A stretch of 64,000 nucleotides of DNA from Calothrix sp. NIES-2100. GTDB taxonomy: Bacteria > Cyanobacteriota > Cyanobacteriia > Cyanobacteriales > Nostocaceae. Of the stretch, positions 9,670-17,810 are shown piece after piece. The DNA lies in the NCBI RefSeq assembly GCF_002368195.1, contig NZ_AP018178.1:3368791-3432790 (forward strand), in the 5' to 3' direction. Numbering within the stretch: the stretch's first letter is position 1; the number at the start of each line of letters is the position of its first letter. The notes below the pieces were generated by a model that saw nothing but the letters and a program-made list of their open reading frames with translations, had not been told where the DNA came from and did not search any database. The position numbers and the translations under genes were made by a program.

Positions 9670-10914
9670 ATGTTTGCTTTAAATAATTGGCAACAAAGAA
9701 CCGCTGCATTAATGGCTTTGAGCGTCACAGCAGGTACTGTAGCACCCTTCATTACAGCCGCACCTTCTTTTGCTCAAACTACTTTTTCTGATGTTTCATC
9801 TAACTATTGGGCAGCACAATTTATTCAACAATTGTCACAGCGTGGTGTAATTGCGGGCTTTCCTGATGGTAGTTTCCGCCCAGAAGAACCAGTGACACGC
9901 GCTCAATTTGCCGCTATGGTTAACAAAGCTTTCCAAAAATCACAACAACGGCAAGCAATCAATTTTACCGATGTACCAGGTAACTATTGGGCATACAGCG
10001 CCATCCAGCAAGCCTATACCATCGGTTTCTTGTCAGGATATCCTGGTAATCGCTTTGAACCAAACCAAGCAATTCCCAGACAGCAGGTTTTGGTTTCCCT
10101 CGCCAACGGTTTAGAATATAATCCTGCTGCGAATGTAGATAGCACTCTGCAATATTTTAACGATGCTTCTAACATCGCAGACTATGCTCGTAGCCCAATT
10201 GCTGCTGCTACTGAAAAACAAATTGTGGTCAACTATCCCAATGTGAAGTTCCTCAATCCTACCTCAACCGCTACACGGGCACAGGTAGCAGCCTTCATCT
10301 ATCAGGCGTTAGTTAGTTCCAATCAAGCTTCAGCAATTAACTCTCCTTATGTCGTCGCTGTTCAACCTACCACACCCACACCTGTGGCAGTAACAATTCC
10401 TCAAGGAACTGCTATCCCTGTGAAGTACGATAAGGCTGAGAAAATTCTTGTCACTAAGGATGAAACAGTACCTTTGACACTGACAGTAGCCCAAAACGTG
10501 ATCACCCAAGAAGGATCTGTAGTAATTCCGGCTGGTAGTCAGGTAATTGGTCAACTTAAACCTGCTCAAGCTGGTGGTTCTCAATTCGTTGCCCAAAAAC
10601 TAGTTTTAACCACAGGTCAAGAATATCAGCTCAACGCTACATCGGAAGTGATTACCAAAACAGAAACCGTTAAAAAAGGTACAAGTACTGGTGCCATTAT
10701 CAAGAATACTGTATTGGGTGCAGGCGCTGCCGCTGCCGTATCTGCCGTCACAGGCGATCGCGCTATTGCTACAGAAGAAGTATTGGGTGGCGCTGGTATA
10801 GGTGCATTAATTGGGCTGTTCTTTGGTAAGAACAGTGTTGACTTAATTGCTATCGATCCAGACACCGACTTGCAAATGACAATCAATCAAAACTTGTTAG
10901 TTTCACTCAGATAG
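9670..10914 (+). CDS. S-layer homology (SLH) domain protein
   Basis: A 414-residue exported protein with a signal peptide (about 1-36, ending near APSFAQ). Three SLH units follow at about residues 37-90, 95-150 and 155-215 (FSDVSSNYWAAQFI, FTDVPGNYWAYSAI and a weaker FNDASNIADYARSPI). SLH domains in cyanobacteria commonly anchor outer-membrane proteins to peptidoglycan-linked polymer. The C-terminal half (about 235-414) repeats the domain of the gene at 8635 and includes a glycine/alanine-rich hydrophobic segment that could insert into a membrane. An AGGA ribosome binding site precedes the ATG. Not a porin: no OprB-type barrel is visible. Confidence 0.85.
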   Translation: MFALNNWQQRTAALMALSVTAGTVAPFITAAPSFAQTTFSDVSSNYWAAQFIQQLSQRGVIAGFPDGSFRPEEPVTRAQFAAMVNKAFQKSQQRQAINFTDVPGNYWAYSAIQQAYTIGFLSGYPGNRFEPNQAIPRQQVLVSLANGLEYNPAANVDSTLQYFNDASNIADYARSPIAAATEKQIVVNYPNVKFLNPTSTATRAQVAAFIYQALVSSNQASAINSPYVVAVQPTTPTPVAVTIPQGTAIPVKYDKAEKILVTKDETVPLTLTVAQNVITQEGSVVIPAGSQVIGQLKPAQAGGSQFVAQKLVLTTGQEYQLNATSEVITKTETVKKGTSTGAIIKNTVLGAGAAAAVSAVTGDRAIATEEVLGGAGIGALIGLFFGKNSVDLIAIDPDTDLQMTINQNLLVSLR

Positions 10915-11040
10915 TCAATGGTCAATGGTCAATGGTCAATGGTCATTGGTCAATGGTCAAGAAATTCTAGACTGTACACTTTTGACTATGGACTATGGAC
11001 TCTTGACTCTGGACAACTGACAACTGACTATTGACAACTG
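10915..11040. repeat. Heptamer short tandem repeats
   Basis: TCAATGG repeated several times from 10915, then GACTATG, GACTCTT, GACAACT and related 7-base units up to the stop of the convergent kinase gene at 11042. They fill the whole space between two convergent genes. Confidence 0.9.
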
Positions 11041-11041
11041 A

Positions 11042-12373
11042 CTAATTCTCAACTTCTGGCAACCAAATAATAAATGTAGTTCCCGGTGTTTTGGGTGATG
11101 TGATTGTGGAATTAATCGCAGGGCTAAAGACTTCAATTTTGCCCTGCATTTGCTCTATTAACTGTTTGGCGATCGCTAACCCCAAACCTGTACCAGGAAT
11201 CTCTGTTTGCGCCTGTACGCCCCGGTAATGGCGTTCTCCAATATGTTCTAAATCTTCTGTGGGAATACCGGGGCCTGTGTCACTAATGGCGATTCCCTGT
11301 AAGTTATCTTTTTCTTGCCCTACCTGGATCAAAATCTTGCCCCCAGCAGGGGTGTATTTTAAAGCATTATCGATAATATTGCTGAAAACTTCTCGTAAAG
11401 CTTTGACGTTAACCCGGACTAAAGGTAAATTTCGCGGAATTTTCGTGATGATTTGCAAATTGCGTTCTTGGGCGATCGCCCTAGCAGATACTAATAATGG
11501 TGCGAGTAAATCATAAGCCGTACAGTCAGTAGCTTTTTCTCCTGTTCCTGGCAATAACAGGGCAAGTTTTGGTTCTTTTTGGATAGTTGCTTCTACAACT
11601 ACTTCAGTTTCTGGAAGCGTATGAGGTGCTAAATCTGGTGGTGTTAGCTCAATTACTTGATCGAACTGTTGGAGTAATTCTTGCAGGCGATCGCTTTCGC
11701 GAATGATATTACCAGCCACATCCCGGTTAGGATCGCCCGCTCGCAACCGTTTCATCAGCAGTTTACCAAAGGTTCTGATTGCCGTTAGCGGGTTGCGAAA
11801 CTGGTGCAAGAGGTTATCTAGTAAATCCCGCTGCTGTTCTTGCAGGATTTGTTGTTGATGCAATTGCTGCTGCAACCAAGCTCGACGCTGATCTAAAATA
11901 CAGGCGATCGCTAGAGTTTGGGCTATCCTTTGAATCTCGCTTTGTTCCTGCTCATTCCATGTCCTGTCTTCCCTACCTGTCACCAGTAACCCCATCATCA
12001 CACCCTCATGAATTAGGGGTAAAACAATTTGGTTCTCACTGAGTAAATATTCTTTTGATGTCTCAGGCTCCGGTGATGAACTGGAGGATTCTGCCACCCC
12101 TGTCAATAATTTTCCCTGATTCGGGGGTAATGCCAAAACATTCCGTACCTTCAGTTGCTCTGGGGTTTTTAGCCCAGCAGTCCCCTCAACTTGCCTTAAT
12201 ATAGACGTCTCTGGGTATACCACCACCGGAATCAGTTTTGCCTCACCTGTCGGAGCCTCTACCAATTCTTGCGTTAAGTAGACCACACTTAACGATGCTC
12301 CTAGCCCTTGGGTTAACAGTGCTATTTGCTCTCGGCATAGAGCAACAAAATCAGAACTGGCAGACATTAACAT
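11042..12373 (-). CDS. GAF-domain histidine kinase, Hik2/CSK-like
   Basis: A 443-residue soluble kinase: N-terminal GAF-like domain (about 10-160), glutamine-rich coiled coil (about 163-185), phosphoacceptor segment HQFRNPLTAIRTFGKLLMKRL with His190, and an HATPase_c domain with N box (VFSNIIDNALKYTP), G1 (ISDTGPGIP) and G2 (GTGLGLAIAKQL). The H-box and layout match my recollection of cyanobacterial Hik2, the relative of the chloroplast sensor kinase CSK, which senses redox state of the photosynthetic chain. A cysteine near the N terminus (Cys13, in VALCREQ) sits where Hik2 is reported to carry an Fe-S ligand. An internal ATG (third codon) may be the true start. The Hik2 assignment is from memory. 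Confidence 0.75.
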   Translation of the reverse strand: MLMSASSDFVALCREQIALLTQGLGASLSVVYLTQELVEAPTGEAKLIPVVVYPETSILRQVEGTAGLKTPEQLKVRNVLALPPNQGKLLTGVAESSSSSPEPETSKEYLLSENQIVLPLIHEGVMMGLLVTGREDRTWNEQEQSEIQRIAQTLAIACILDQRRAWLQQQLHQQQILQEQQRDLLDNLLHQFRNPLTAIRTFGKLLMKRLRAGDPNRDVAGNIIRESDRLQELLQQFDQVIELTPPDLAPHTLPETEVVVEATIQKEPKLALLLPGTGEKATDCTAYDLLAPLLVSARAIAQERNLQIITKIPRNLPLVRVNVKALREVFSNIIDNALKYTPAGGKILIQVGQEKDNLQGIAISDTGPGIPTEDLEHIGERHYRGVQAQTEIPGTGLGLAIAKQLIEQMQGKIEVFSPAINSTITSPKTPGTTFIIWLPEVEN

Positions 12374-12654
12374 TTTTCAGATTTTTGCTCAAGTTTATAG
12401 AATTTGAGGGTAGATTAAAGAAGAGGGTAATTTTTTCCTCGCCTATTTAATAAAGCTTAACTAAATCTTCTTAGTAATGCTTTGCCCCAGGGAATAATAT
12501 ATTCCCTAATTTTGATTTTTCTACTTTTAAAGATTTGATTTTTGTTGTATCAAAAGCTTAAAAACTATTGATTTTTTGAACTAGAACTTATATAATTACG
12601 ACGGATTTTGTAGCTATCACTACAATCTATAGCTTGAAAGAGGAGGAAAATAGG

Positions 12655-12972
12655 TTGGCAAGGAGACGTAAACGGAAAAGTCGTCGTCGCCAAGAAGGGC
12701 GACGAATCTTAGAACATGTGCCTCAATATAGCATCGAAAGTGGTGAAGAAAAACCTGTGACAGCAGCAAGAAAGTTTATTCAAGCTGAAGGAATCGCACC
12801 ACCTGCTTTGCTACTTGTAAAGCGGAACGAACACACCACAGACCGTTATTTCTGGGCAGAAAAGGGACTGTTCGGTGCTCAATACGTAGAAGAGAACCAT
12901 TTTTTGTTTCCCAGCCTCAGGACCCTAGAAGCTCCTACTGGACAGGAAACGCTAGCTTTAGCTAGTCGCTGA
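12655..12972 (+). CDS. DUF3155-like small basic protein
   Basis: A 105-residue protein starting at TTG 12655, chosen because GAGGAGG lies 8 bases upstream; an earlier TTG at 12634 would put this ribosome binding site inside the gene. The N terminus is strongly basic (ARRRKRKSRRRQEGRR), followed by a compact domain (VPQYSIESGEEKPVTAARKF and TDRYFWAEKGLFGAQYVEEN). From memory it fits the cyanobacterial DUF3155 family. The basic start suggests nucleic-acid or ribosome contact, but that is inference. Confidence 0.75.
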   Translation: MARRRKRKSRRRQEGRRILEHVPQYSIESGEEKPVTAARKFIQAEGIAPPALLLVKRNEHTTDRYFWAEKGLFGAQYVEENHFLFPSLRTLEAPTGQETLALASR

Positions 12973-13753
12973 ACTAACAGTGGTTATCTTACGCATTTAT
13001 GTGACTTCTGACAACCATTTAACTGGCAAAATTGCTCACGTTATGCAAAAAATTCATTTTTTTTAGTTTGTAGCTGATTTGCCTAGAGAGCTATTCCAGG
13101 TAATTGGACAGTCAACTTGTCTCAAACCAAACTGGTTTGCATGGGTTGATTTATAGCCTCAAGATCAACAAGGAAGTCAGCTGCAAGCGAAAAGTGTTTA
13201 CTAGCGTGAGCTAACTTGCAAGTTAATTTGATAGATTGCTCAAGACGCTTTGTCAACAGCTATAGTTTTTTTCCCTACGACTTCGTATCGTAGGGAAACT
13301 GACATATTATAGATTGTAATTTCACATCCTTAATGTGTGTTTCCGGAAAATGTTAGCTTTCTTTCCGTCAGCCCCACACCATAACGCGTTCGCGTAGCGT
13401 CTCGTAGAGAAGCGGTTGGTGTGGGAATATAAGGCTTATAAAAACGAAACACCGCCGGACTGAGGGAAAGTCTAAGCGACTGCCATCACAGTAGTTGTAA
13501 GACACAAACCCTTGGTAAAAGCGCCTGAGAAAGAGGGAACGAACACGGTCACTGGCAGGCTATTGCCGTAAGTTAGACACCAAACTGTGTTGGAAGCAAA
13601 ACAATCAAACTGCCTTGGGAAACAGGGCGGCTGCGCGGGTTCTCCCTGGAGGAGATAAACGGCTTTGCCGAGAGACGCTGTGTAAGACTCTGATCTTCTT
13701 GAGTGACGAACACAGAGCAACGGCGAGACGCGAAGCCTCAACTTGAGCTTAGC
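12973..13753. other. Gene-free stretch with hairpins; possible structured RNA
   Basis: About 780 bases. The left part (12973-13260) is featureless. A hairpin lies at 13270-13298. From about 13365 to 13750 the DNA is GC-richer than its surroundings and full of local inverted repeats: CCCACACCA paired with TGGTGTGGG around a GCGTTCGCG palindrome, and CCTCAACT paired with AGTTGAGG at the right end. A GAGGGAAAGTCTAAGCGACT string lies near 13460. An open frame on the minus strand (13472-13741) has no ribosome binding site and looks like a by-product. Confidence 0.45.
13270..13298. other. Perfect 11-bp hairpin
   Basis: TTTCCCTACGA (13270-13280) pairs with TCGTAGGGAAA (13288-13298) around a 7-base loop. 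It is preceded rather than followed by a T-run on the + strand, so it is not a classical terminator in either direction. It may mark the 5' border of the structured region that follows. Confidence 0.65.
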
Positions 13754-14284
13754 TTAGTTGAGGTACTTCAGATGTAGTGCCTTCTGCAACTCTATGAGTT
13801 CGTCTCGATGAGCAGTTACAGTTATTTTACTTGAGGAGTGTTGCTGATTCAGGATTGTTTCCATTTTGAGCGATACTTTCTCAAGTCTCCCAGCTTTTTT
13901 CCAATAATAAATACCACTCATAGGAGAGAGCAGTAGTAGCCCTAAAAAAATGGTACTAAGGCTCGGAAAAAGCATTGACAAAACCAGAGATAGACAAATC
14001 AAACCAGTAAATGCTAGCAGTGTTAAAAACACAGCTAAAAACCAGCTTGGTTTAACAAACCCTTCAAAAGTCACTTGGTTTTGTTCGCGGTCTACCGCTG
14101 CCACTCGATAAGACCGTCCGCGAAAATACTCCTTGAGTTGAGGCATTAAAGTAGCTTCGTCTTCCTCAGATATCAGTTGTGCTGTCTTTGTACGCTCTTT
14201 AGTAGAGGCACGAATAAAGAAAAACAGCCCAACCGACAACAACAAGGTAAGTAGGAAGGTAGATGGCAGAATAGCAGTATCCAT
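13754..14284 (-). CDS. Membrane protein, probable CCB2/CCB4 (DUF2930) cofactor-assembly family
   Basis: A 176-residue protein with an N-terminal membrane helix (about 5-24), a charged soluble segment (about 28-75), two adjacent membrane helices (about 80-102 and 104-126), and a soluble tail. The pattern and the FFFIRASTKERT motif after helix 1 match my memory of the 'cofactor assembly of complex C subunit B' family, whose plant members help attach heme c(i) to cytochrome b6. The stop lies 59 bases from the next minus-strand gene upstream (PadR-type), so the two probably form one transcript. The family call is moderately sure. Confidence 0.6.
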   Translation of the reverse strand: MDTAILPSTFLLTLLLSVGLFFFIRASTKERTKTAQLISEEDEATLMPQLKEYFRGRSYRVAAVDREQNQVTFEGFVKPSWFLAVFLTLLAFTGLICLSLVLSMLFPSLSTIFLGLLLLSPMSGIYYWKKAGRLEKVSLKMETILNQQHSSSKITVTAHRDELIELQKALHLKYLN

Positions 14285-14343
14285 AACTAAAAAAGTTACT
14301 ATTTGATTGGAGGGGACTTATTCATTCCTTTATCAATTATTAG

Positions 14344-14691
14344 TTAATTTGTTCTTTGATGTATGTAATTGAGCCAAAGCTGAGCTAAATCCTGGGATTG
14401 AGCTTGCCATTCTGGAGAAACTTGGTACATCCGCCTAGGGCGTCCCCGCCCTTCGAGTTTCTTCCAGTATCCATTTATTGCCCTCTGGTCTTCGAGAAAT
14501 TTGATCGCACTGTACAGTACGGTATCCGAAAGCCGATAGGTTGGATATTCAGTCTCCAGTCGCTGGATCAACTCGGTTCCGTAAGATTCACCTTGTATCA
14601 AAACATACAGTATGTAACAAACTGCTAGTTCCTGACAAAGGTAAGTTGGCGGAGGATTCTCAAAGAATTGATATATATCCTCAAGTTTCAT
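14344..14691 (-). CDS. PadR-family transcriptional regulator
   Basis: A 115-residue winged-helix protein. Features of the family: the ILYVLIQGESYGTELIQRLE helix, the TVLYSAIKFLEDQRAINGYWKK recognition and wing region, and the GRGRPRRMYQVSPEW beta-wing motif. It lacks the long C-terminal helix of classical PadR and is close to the minimal size. It is upstream of, and likely co-transcribed with, the membrane protein at 13754-14284. The signal it senses is unknown. Confidence 0.85.
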   Translation of the reverse strand: MKLEDIYQFFENPPPTYLCQELAVCYILYVLIQGESYGTELIQRLETEYPTYRLSDTVLYSAIKFLEDQRAINGYWKKLEGRGRPRRMYQVSPEWQAQSQDLAQLWLNYIHQRTN

Positions 14692-15393
14692 AATTAGTGA
14701 ATGGCTAAAAAATGCCTTAGGGTGAGATCTACTATGCTAGTAGTCAGTATATAAAAATACTTACGCTTAAGTAAGTACACAACGCTACTTAGGCATAATT
14801 TACAAAGCGTAGACATCATAAAAGATATCCCACGCCACTTGAAGTTGTAGGACGAGTGTGTGAGTTTCAGGGAAACAGAATATGCATCCCTGCCCAAGCT
14901 CAAGACGATGTGGTGAGGAGCAATTTAAGATATTGGCAAAGCCAATGCCTTAGTGTCAAGTGATGCCGAGCTGGTTAGAACTGCTTAAGCATAAGATGCC
15001 ATCGAAGAAATTTTACAGGTAAAATGCAGTTTTGTCTGCAAAAGTTAATAAACACTTTTTTTACAATGATTATGCCAGTGCAAACCTTAAAATATGGGGA
15101 CTAGGGATTAGGGGCTAGGGGCTAAGGACTAGAGACAAGGAGAGAAGTCTGAGCGCCGGCGTCCGGCGATGGCTTCTCCCAAAGGGAGACGCTGCGCGAA
15201 CGACGAACAGAACTTCGGAGGGACAAGGAGGACAAGGTGAAACAGCGCTGCGGGAGGGTTTCCCTCCGCAGGCGACTGCGAACCCGAAGGGAGGACAAGG
15301 AAGAAATAACTAATGACAAATGACAAATGCTTTAATACCCAATCCCCTTTCCCCGATATATTTTGAAGCGGCTAGCAAATTGGTAATCAGTTT
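14692..15393. other. Intergenic stretch containing the left inverted-repeat arm
   Basis: About 700 bases without a supported gene. The left half (14692-15095) shows nothing beyond AT-rich DNA. Between 15100 and 15340 there are GGGGCTAGG and GACTAG repeats, the left arm of a long inverted repeat (15133-15228), a palindromic GCGGGAGGGTTTCCCTCCGC block, and ACAAATG heptamers. Two minus-strand open frames here are by-products of the repeats. Confidence 0.6.
15133..15228. repeat. Left arm of a long inverted repeat flanking the DUF3611 gene
   Basis: The 96-base segment beginning AGACAAGGAGAGAAGTCTGA and ending AACTTCGGAGGGACAAGG reappears reverse-complemented at 16011-16172. The arm is built from GCGCCGGCGTCCGGCG and CTCCCAAAGGGAG palindromes plus GACGCTGCGCGAACG. 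Confidence 0.85.
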
Positions 15394-15972
15394 ATGTCAC
15401 AAAACCCCGACATTACATCATCTTCATCTACTCTTCGGGCAATTGCCCAGAAGTTTCGCCTGATAGGTTGGATTAGTTTTTGGATTCAGTTGGTACTAGG
15501 CGTAGTTTCTGGCGTGATTTTGTTGCTATTTGCTATTTCTAGCCAAAGACCTGGTAGCGCGGGGAATAATGCGGGAGCAGGGTTTGGCATTTTCCTGGCA
15601 ATTTGTGGGCTGGTTACCTTGGGTGTAGGAATTTATCTAGCTTTCCGTTACACCAAACTAGGCGCTCAACTACTATCTGCTAATCCCAACAACCGACCGC
15701 GTAAAAGCGAAACGGTACAAGTATTGCGCTTAGGAGTGATAGTAAATTTGGTAGGAATACTATTGACTCTTTTAGGGGCACAGGCGATCGTGGGAACTTT
15801 AGCAGCAAGAGCCATTACCCAAACTCAATTTATTTTTTCTACCCAAGGGAACCAACCATTTATTAGTGGTTTGGATATGTTTGTCGTACAGGCAAACACT
15901 AATACTGTGATGGCTCACTTTGGAGGCTTACTTGCGTCGCTTTGGCTTCTCAATCGAATTACTAAACCTTAG
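15394..15972 (+). CDS. DUF3611 (TIC21-like) membrane protein
   Basis: A 192-residue protein with four predicted membrane helices (about 25-48, 64-85, 110-135 and 165-190). It fits the DUF3611 family, found in cyanobacteria and plastids, where the plastid member (TIC21/PIC1) has been linked to protein import or iron transport. Two clear motifs are the RLIGWISFWIQLVLGVVSG start and the polar loop between helices 2 and 3. It stands alone and is bracketed by long inverted repeats (15133-15228 and 16011-16172), which is unusual for a housekeeping-type membrane gene. Confidence 0.8.
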   Translation: MSQNPDITSSSSTLRAIAQKFRLIGWISFWIQLVLGVVSGVILLLFAISSQRPGSAGNNAGAGFGIFLAICGLVTLGVGIYLAFRYTKLGAQLLSANPNNRPRKSETVQVLRLGVIVNLVGILLTLLGAQAIVGTLAARAITQTQFIFSTQGNQPFISGLDMFVVQANTNTVMAHFGGLLASLWLLNRITKP

Positions 15973-16010
15973 CATTGGGCATTGGGCATTGGGCATTGGG
16001 CATATCTCCC

Positions 16011-16172
16011 CCTTGTCCCTCCGAAGTTCTGTTCGTCGTTCGCGCAGCGTCTCCCTTTGGGAGAAGACGTTGGCGTTCGCGCAGCGTCTCCCCTTGGGAG
16101 AAGCCAGACGCTCCTTCGTCACTAACGCTTCGCTAACGCCGGACGCCGGCGCTCAGACTTCTCTCCTTGTCT
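16011..16172. repeat. Right arm of the long inverted repeat, with an internal duplication
   Basis: Reverse complement of the left arm at 15133-15228, but 162 bases long. The extra 66 bases are an about 30-base GTTAGCGAAGCGTTAG-type insert and a second copy of the CTTCTCCC(A)AGGGGAGACGCTGCGCGAACG module. GGGCATTGGG repeats precede it. Together with the start of serS it fills the 361-base gap 15973-16333. Confidence 0.85.
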
Positions 16173-16333
16173 CCCTCATCCCGCTAGCCTAAGCGTCCCT
16201 ATTTTCAAAATAGGTTTCAAAATAGACGGAATTTAATTAAATTTTGTATTGTAAATCCTGTTATGTCAGGCCAAAATCAGTATATGCTGATGTGTTGGCA
16301 GGAGATACTAGGCAAAAGATAAAAGAAAAATCT

Positions 16334-17614
16334 GTGCTGGATATTAAGCAAATAAGGGAAAACCCCCAATTAGTTCAACAACGGTTGAGTAATCGTAGTG
16401 GTAAATACGATATTCAACCAATATTAGAGTTAAATCAAAAACAACGGGAACTGGAGGCAACACGCAGTCAACTCCAAGCCCGGAGTAACGAAATAGGTAA
16501 AATTGTTGGGCAAAAGATTAAATCTGGAATCGATGCTCAGTCTCCAGAACTTCAATCTTTGCGGGATGACGGGAATTCTATCAAAACTCAATTGAGCGAA
16601 CTGGAGCCACAAGAAAAAGCTCTCAAAGCGGAAATTGAGCAACTAGTGCTTGCACTCCCCAATTTGCCTAGTGAGTCCACACCCGTCGGTAAGACTGAAG
16701 AAGAGAATGTAGAAGTCCGACGGTGGGGCGATGAATATCTTCCTCAGAACCCGAATATTCTCCCCCATTGGGAAATTGGCGAAAAGCTAGGTATTCTCAA
16801 TGTGGCGCGGGCTGTCAAAATTGCTCAAAGTCGCTTTGTGAACCTCATCGGTGCTGGTGCGGCGTTGGAGAGGGCTTTAATTCAATTTATGCTGGCGCGT
16901 CAAATTGAAGCGGGTTACTTAGAAGTCAGTCCGCCAATTTTGGTAAATAGCGAGTCTTTGACAGCAACCGGTCAATTACCCAAGTTTGCTGAAGACAGCT
17001 TTAAATGTGCTGATGATGATTTGTGGTTAATTCCGACAGCAGAAGTTCCGGTTACCAACCTCTACCGGGGAGAGATTCTGGCTGCGGAAGAGTTACCTAT
17101 TTACCATTGCGCGTACACTCCCTGTTTTCGTCGCGAGGCTGGGAGTTATGGGCGAGATATGCGGGGATTAATTCGCTTGCATCAATTCAATAAAGTGGAA
17201 TTGGTGAAATTTGTCCATCCTAGTACTTCCTTTGATGAACTAGAAAAACTGGTGGGGAATGCGGAAACTATTTTACAAGCGTTGCGATTACCTTACCGAG
17301 TCATCAATTTATGCACTGGTGATTTAGGATTTTCTTCTACCAAAACCTATGATTTAGAGGTGTGGTTACCTTCTTCAGGGAAATACCGAGAAATTTCCAG
17401 TTGTTCCAATTTTATTGACTTCCAGGCTCGACGGGCTGATATTCGCTTTAAAGAAGCAGGGAAAAAAGGCACTCAGTTTGTGCATACCCTAAATGGTTCT
17501 GGTTTGGCTGTAGGCAGGACTATGGCGGCAATTTTGGAGAATTATCAACAATCCGATGGGACGATATTGATACCAGAAGTCTTGCAACCTTACTTAGGGC
17601 GGGAGGTATTGTAG
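16334..17614 (+). CDS. serS: Seryl-tRNA synthetase
   Basis: Class II aminoacyl-tRNA synthetase that charges tRNA-Ser. I place the start at GTG 16334, giving VLDIKQIRENPQLV (first residue Met), the usual N terminus, and 426 residues. The frame is open back to TTG 16244, but the extra 30 residues do not fit the family. Domains: N-terminal tRNA-binding coiled coil (about 1-110) and a catalytic core with motif 2 (CFRREAGSYGRDMRGLIRLH) and motif 3 (GSGLAVGRTMAAILENYQ). No strong ribosome binding site is visible before the GTG. Confidence 0.93.
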   Translation: MLDIKQIRENPQLVQQRLSNRSGKYDIQPILELNQKQRELEATRSQLQARSNEIGKIVGQKIKSGIDAQSPELQSLRDDGNSIKTQLSELEPQEKALKAEIEQLVLALPNLPSESTPVGKTEEENVEVRRWGDEYLPQNPNILPHWEIGEKLGILNVARAVKIAQSRFVNLIGAGAALERALIQFMLARQIEAGYLEVSPPILVNSESLTATGQLPKFAEDSFKCADDDLWLIPTAEVPVTNLYRGEILAAEELPIYHCAYTPCFRREAGSYGRDMRGLIRLHQFNKVELVKFVHPSTSFDELEKLVGNAETILQALRLPYRVINLCTGDLGFSSTKTYDLEVWLPSSGKYREISSCSNFIDFQARRADIRFKEAGKKGTQFVHTLNGSGLAVGRTMAAILENYQQSDGTILIPEVLQPYLGREVL

Positions 17615-17708
17615 TCAATAGTCATTGGTCATTGGTCATTGGTCATTGGTCAAGAATTTCTCGACTGTTGACTGTTGACTGTTGACTGTTGACTGTTGAC
17701 TGTTGACC
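17613..17708. repeat. Heptamer short tandem repeats
   Basis: TCATTGG repeated about five times, a short spacer, then TGACTGT repeated about seven times, right after the serS stop. They end about 100 bases before the rseP start. Confidence 0.92.
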
Positions 17709-17810
17709 TTAAGAGGGAAAATCTTCAATTCCAGGGTGTCAAGACCAATGCTAACCATTTACACATTTTAGAATGGAAATATGTATATAGCTTTATATCT
17801 TGTTTGATCT

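Noticed and set aside
13472..13741. 89-codon minus-strand ORF in the gene-free 13-kb stretch
   Set aside because: No ribosome binding site, odd composition rich in Cys/Ser/Val without domain features; better explained as part of a structured RNA region.
12973..13753. RNase P RNA or tmRNA in the structured stretch
   Set aside because: The GAGGAAAGTCCGGGC core of cyanobacterial RNase P RNA and the tmRNA tag and end motifs are absent; only the shorter GGGAAAGTC string resembles them.
15122..15326. Two overlapping minus-strand ORFs of 65 codons
   Set aside because: They lie in the left arm of the inverted repeat and consist of translated palindromic repeats.
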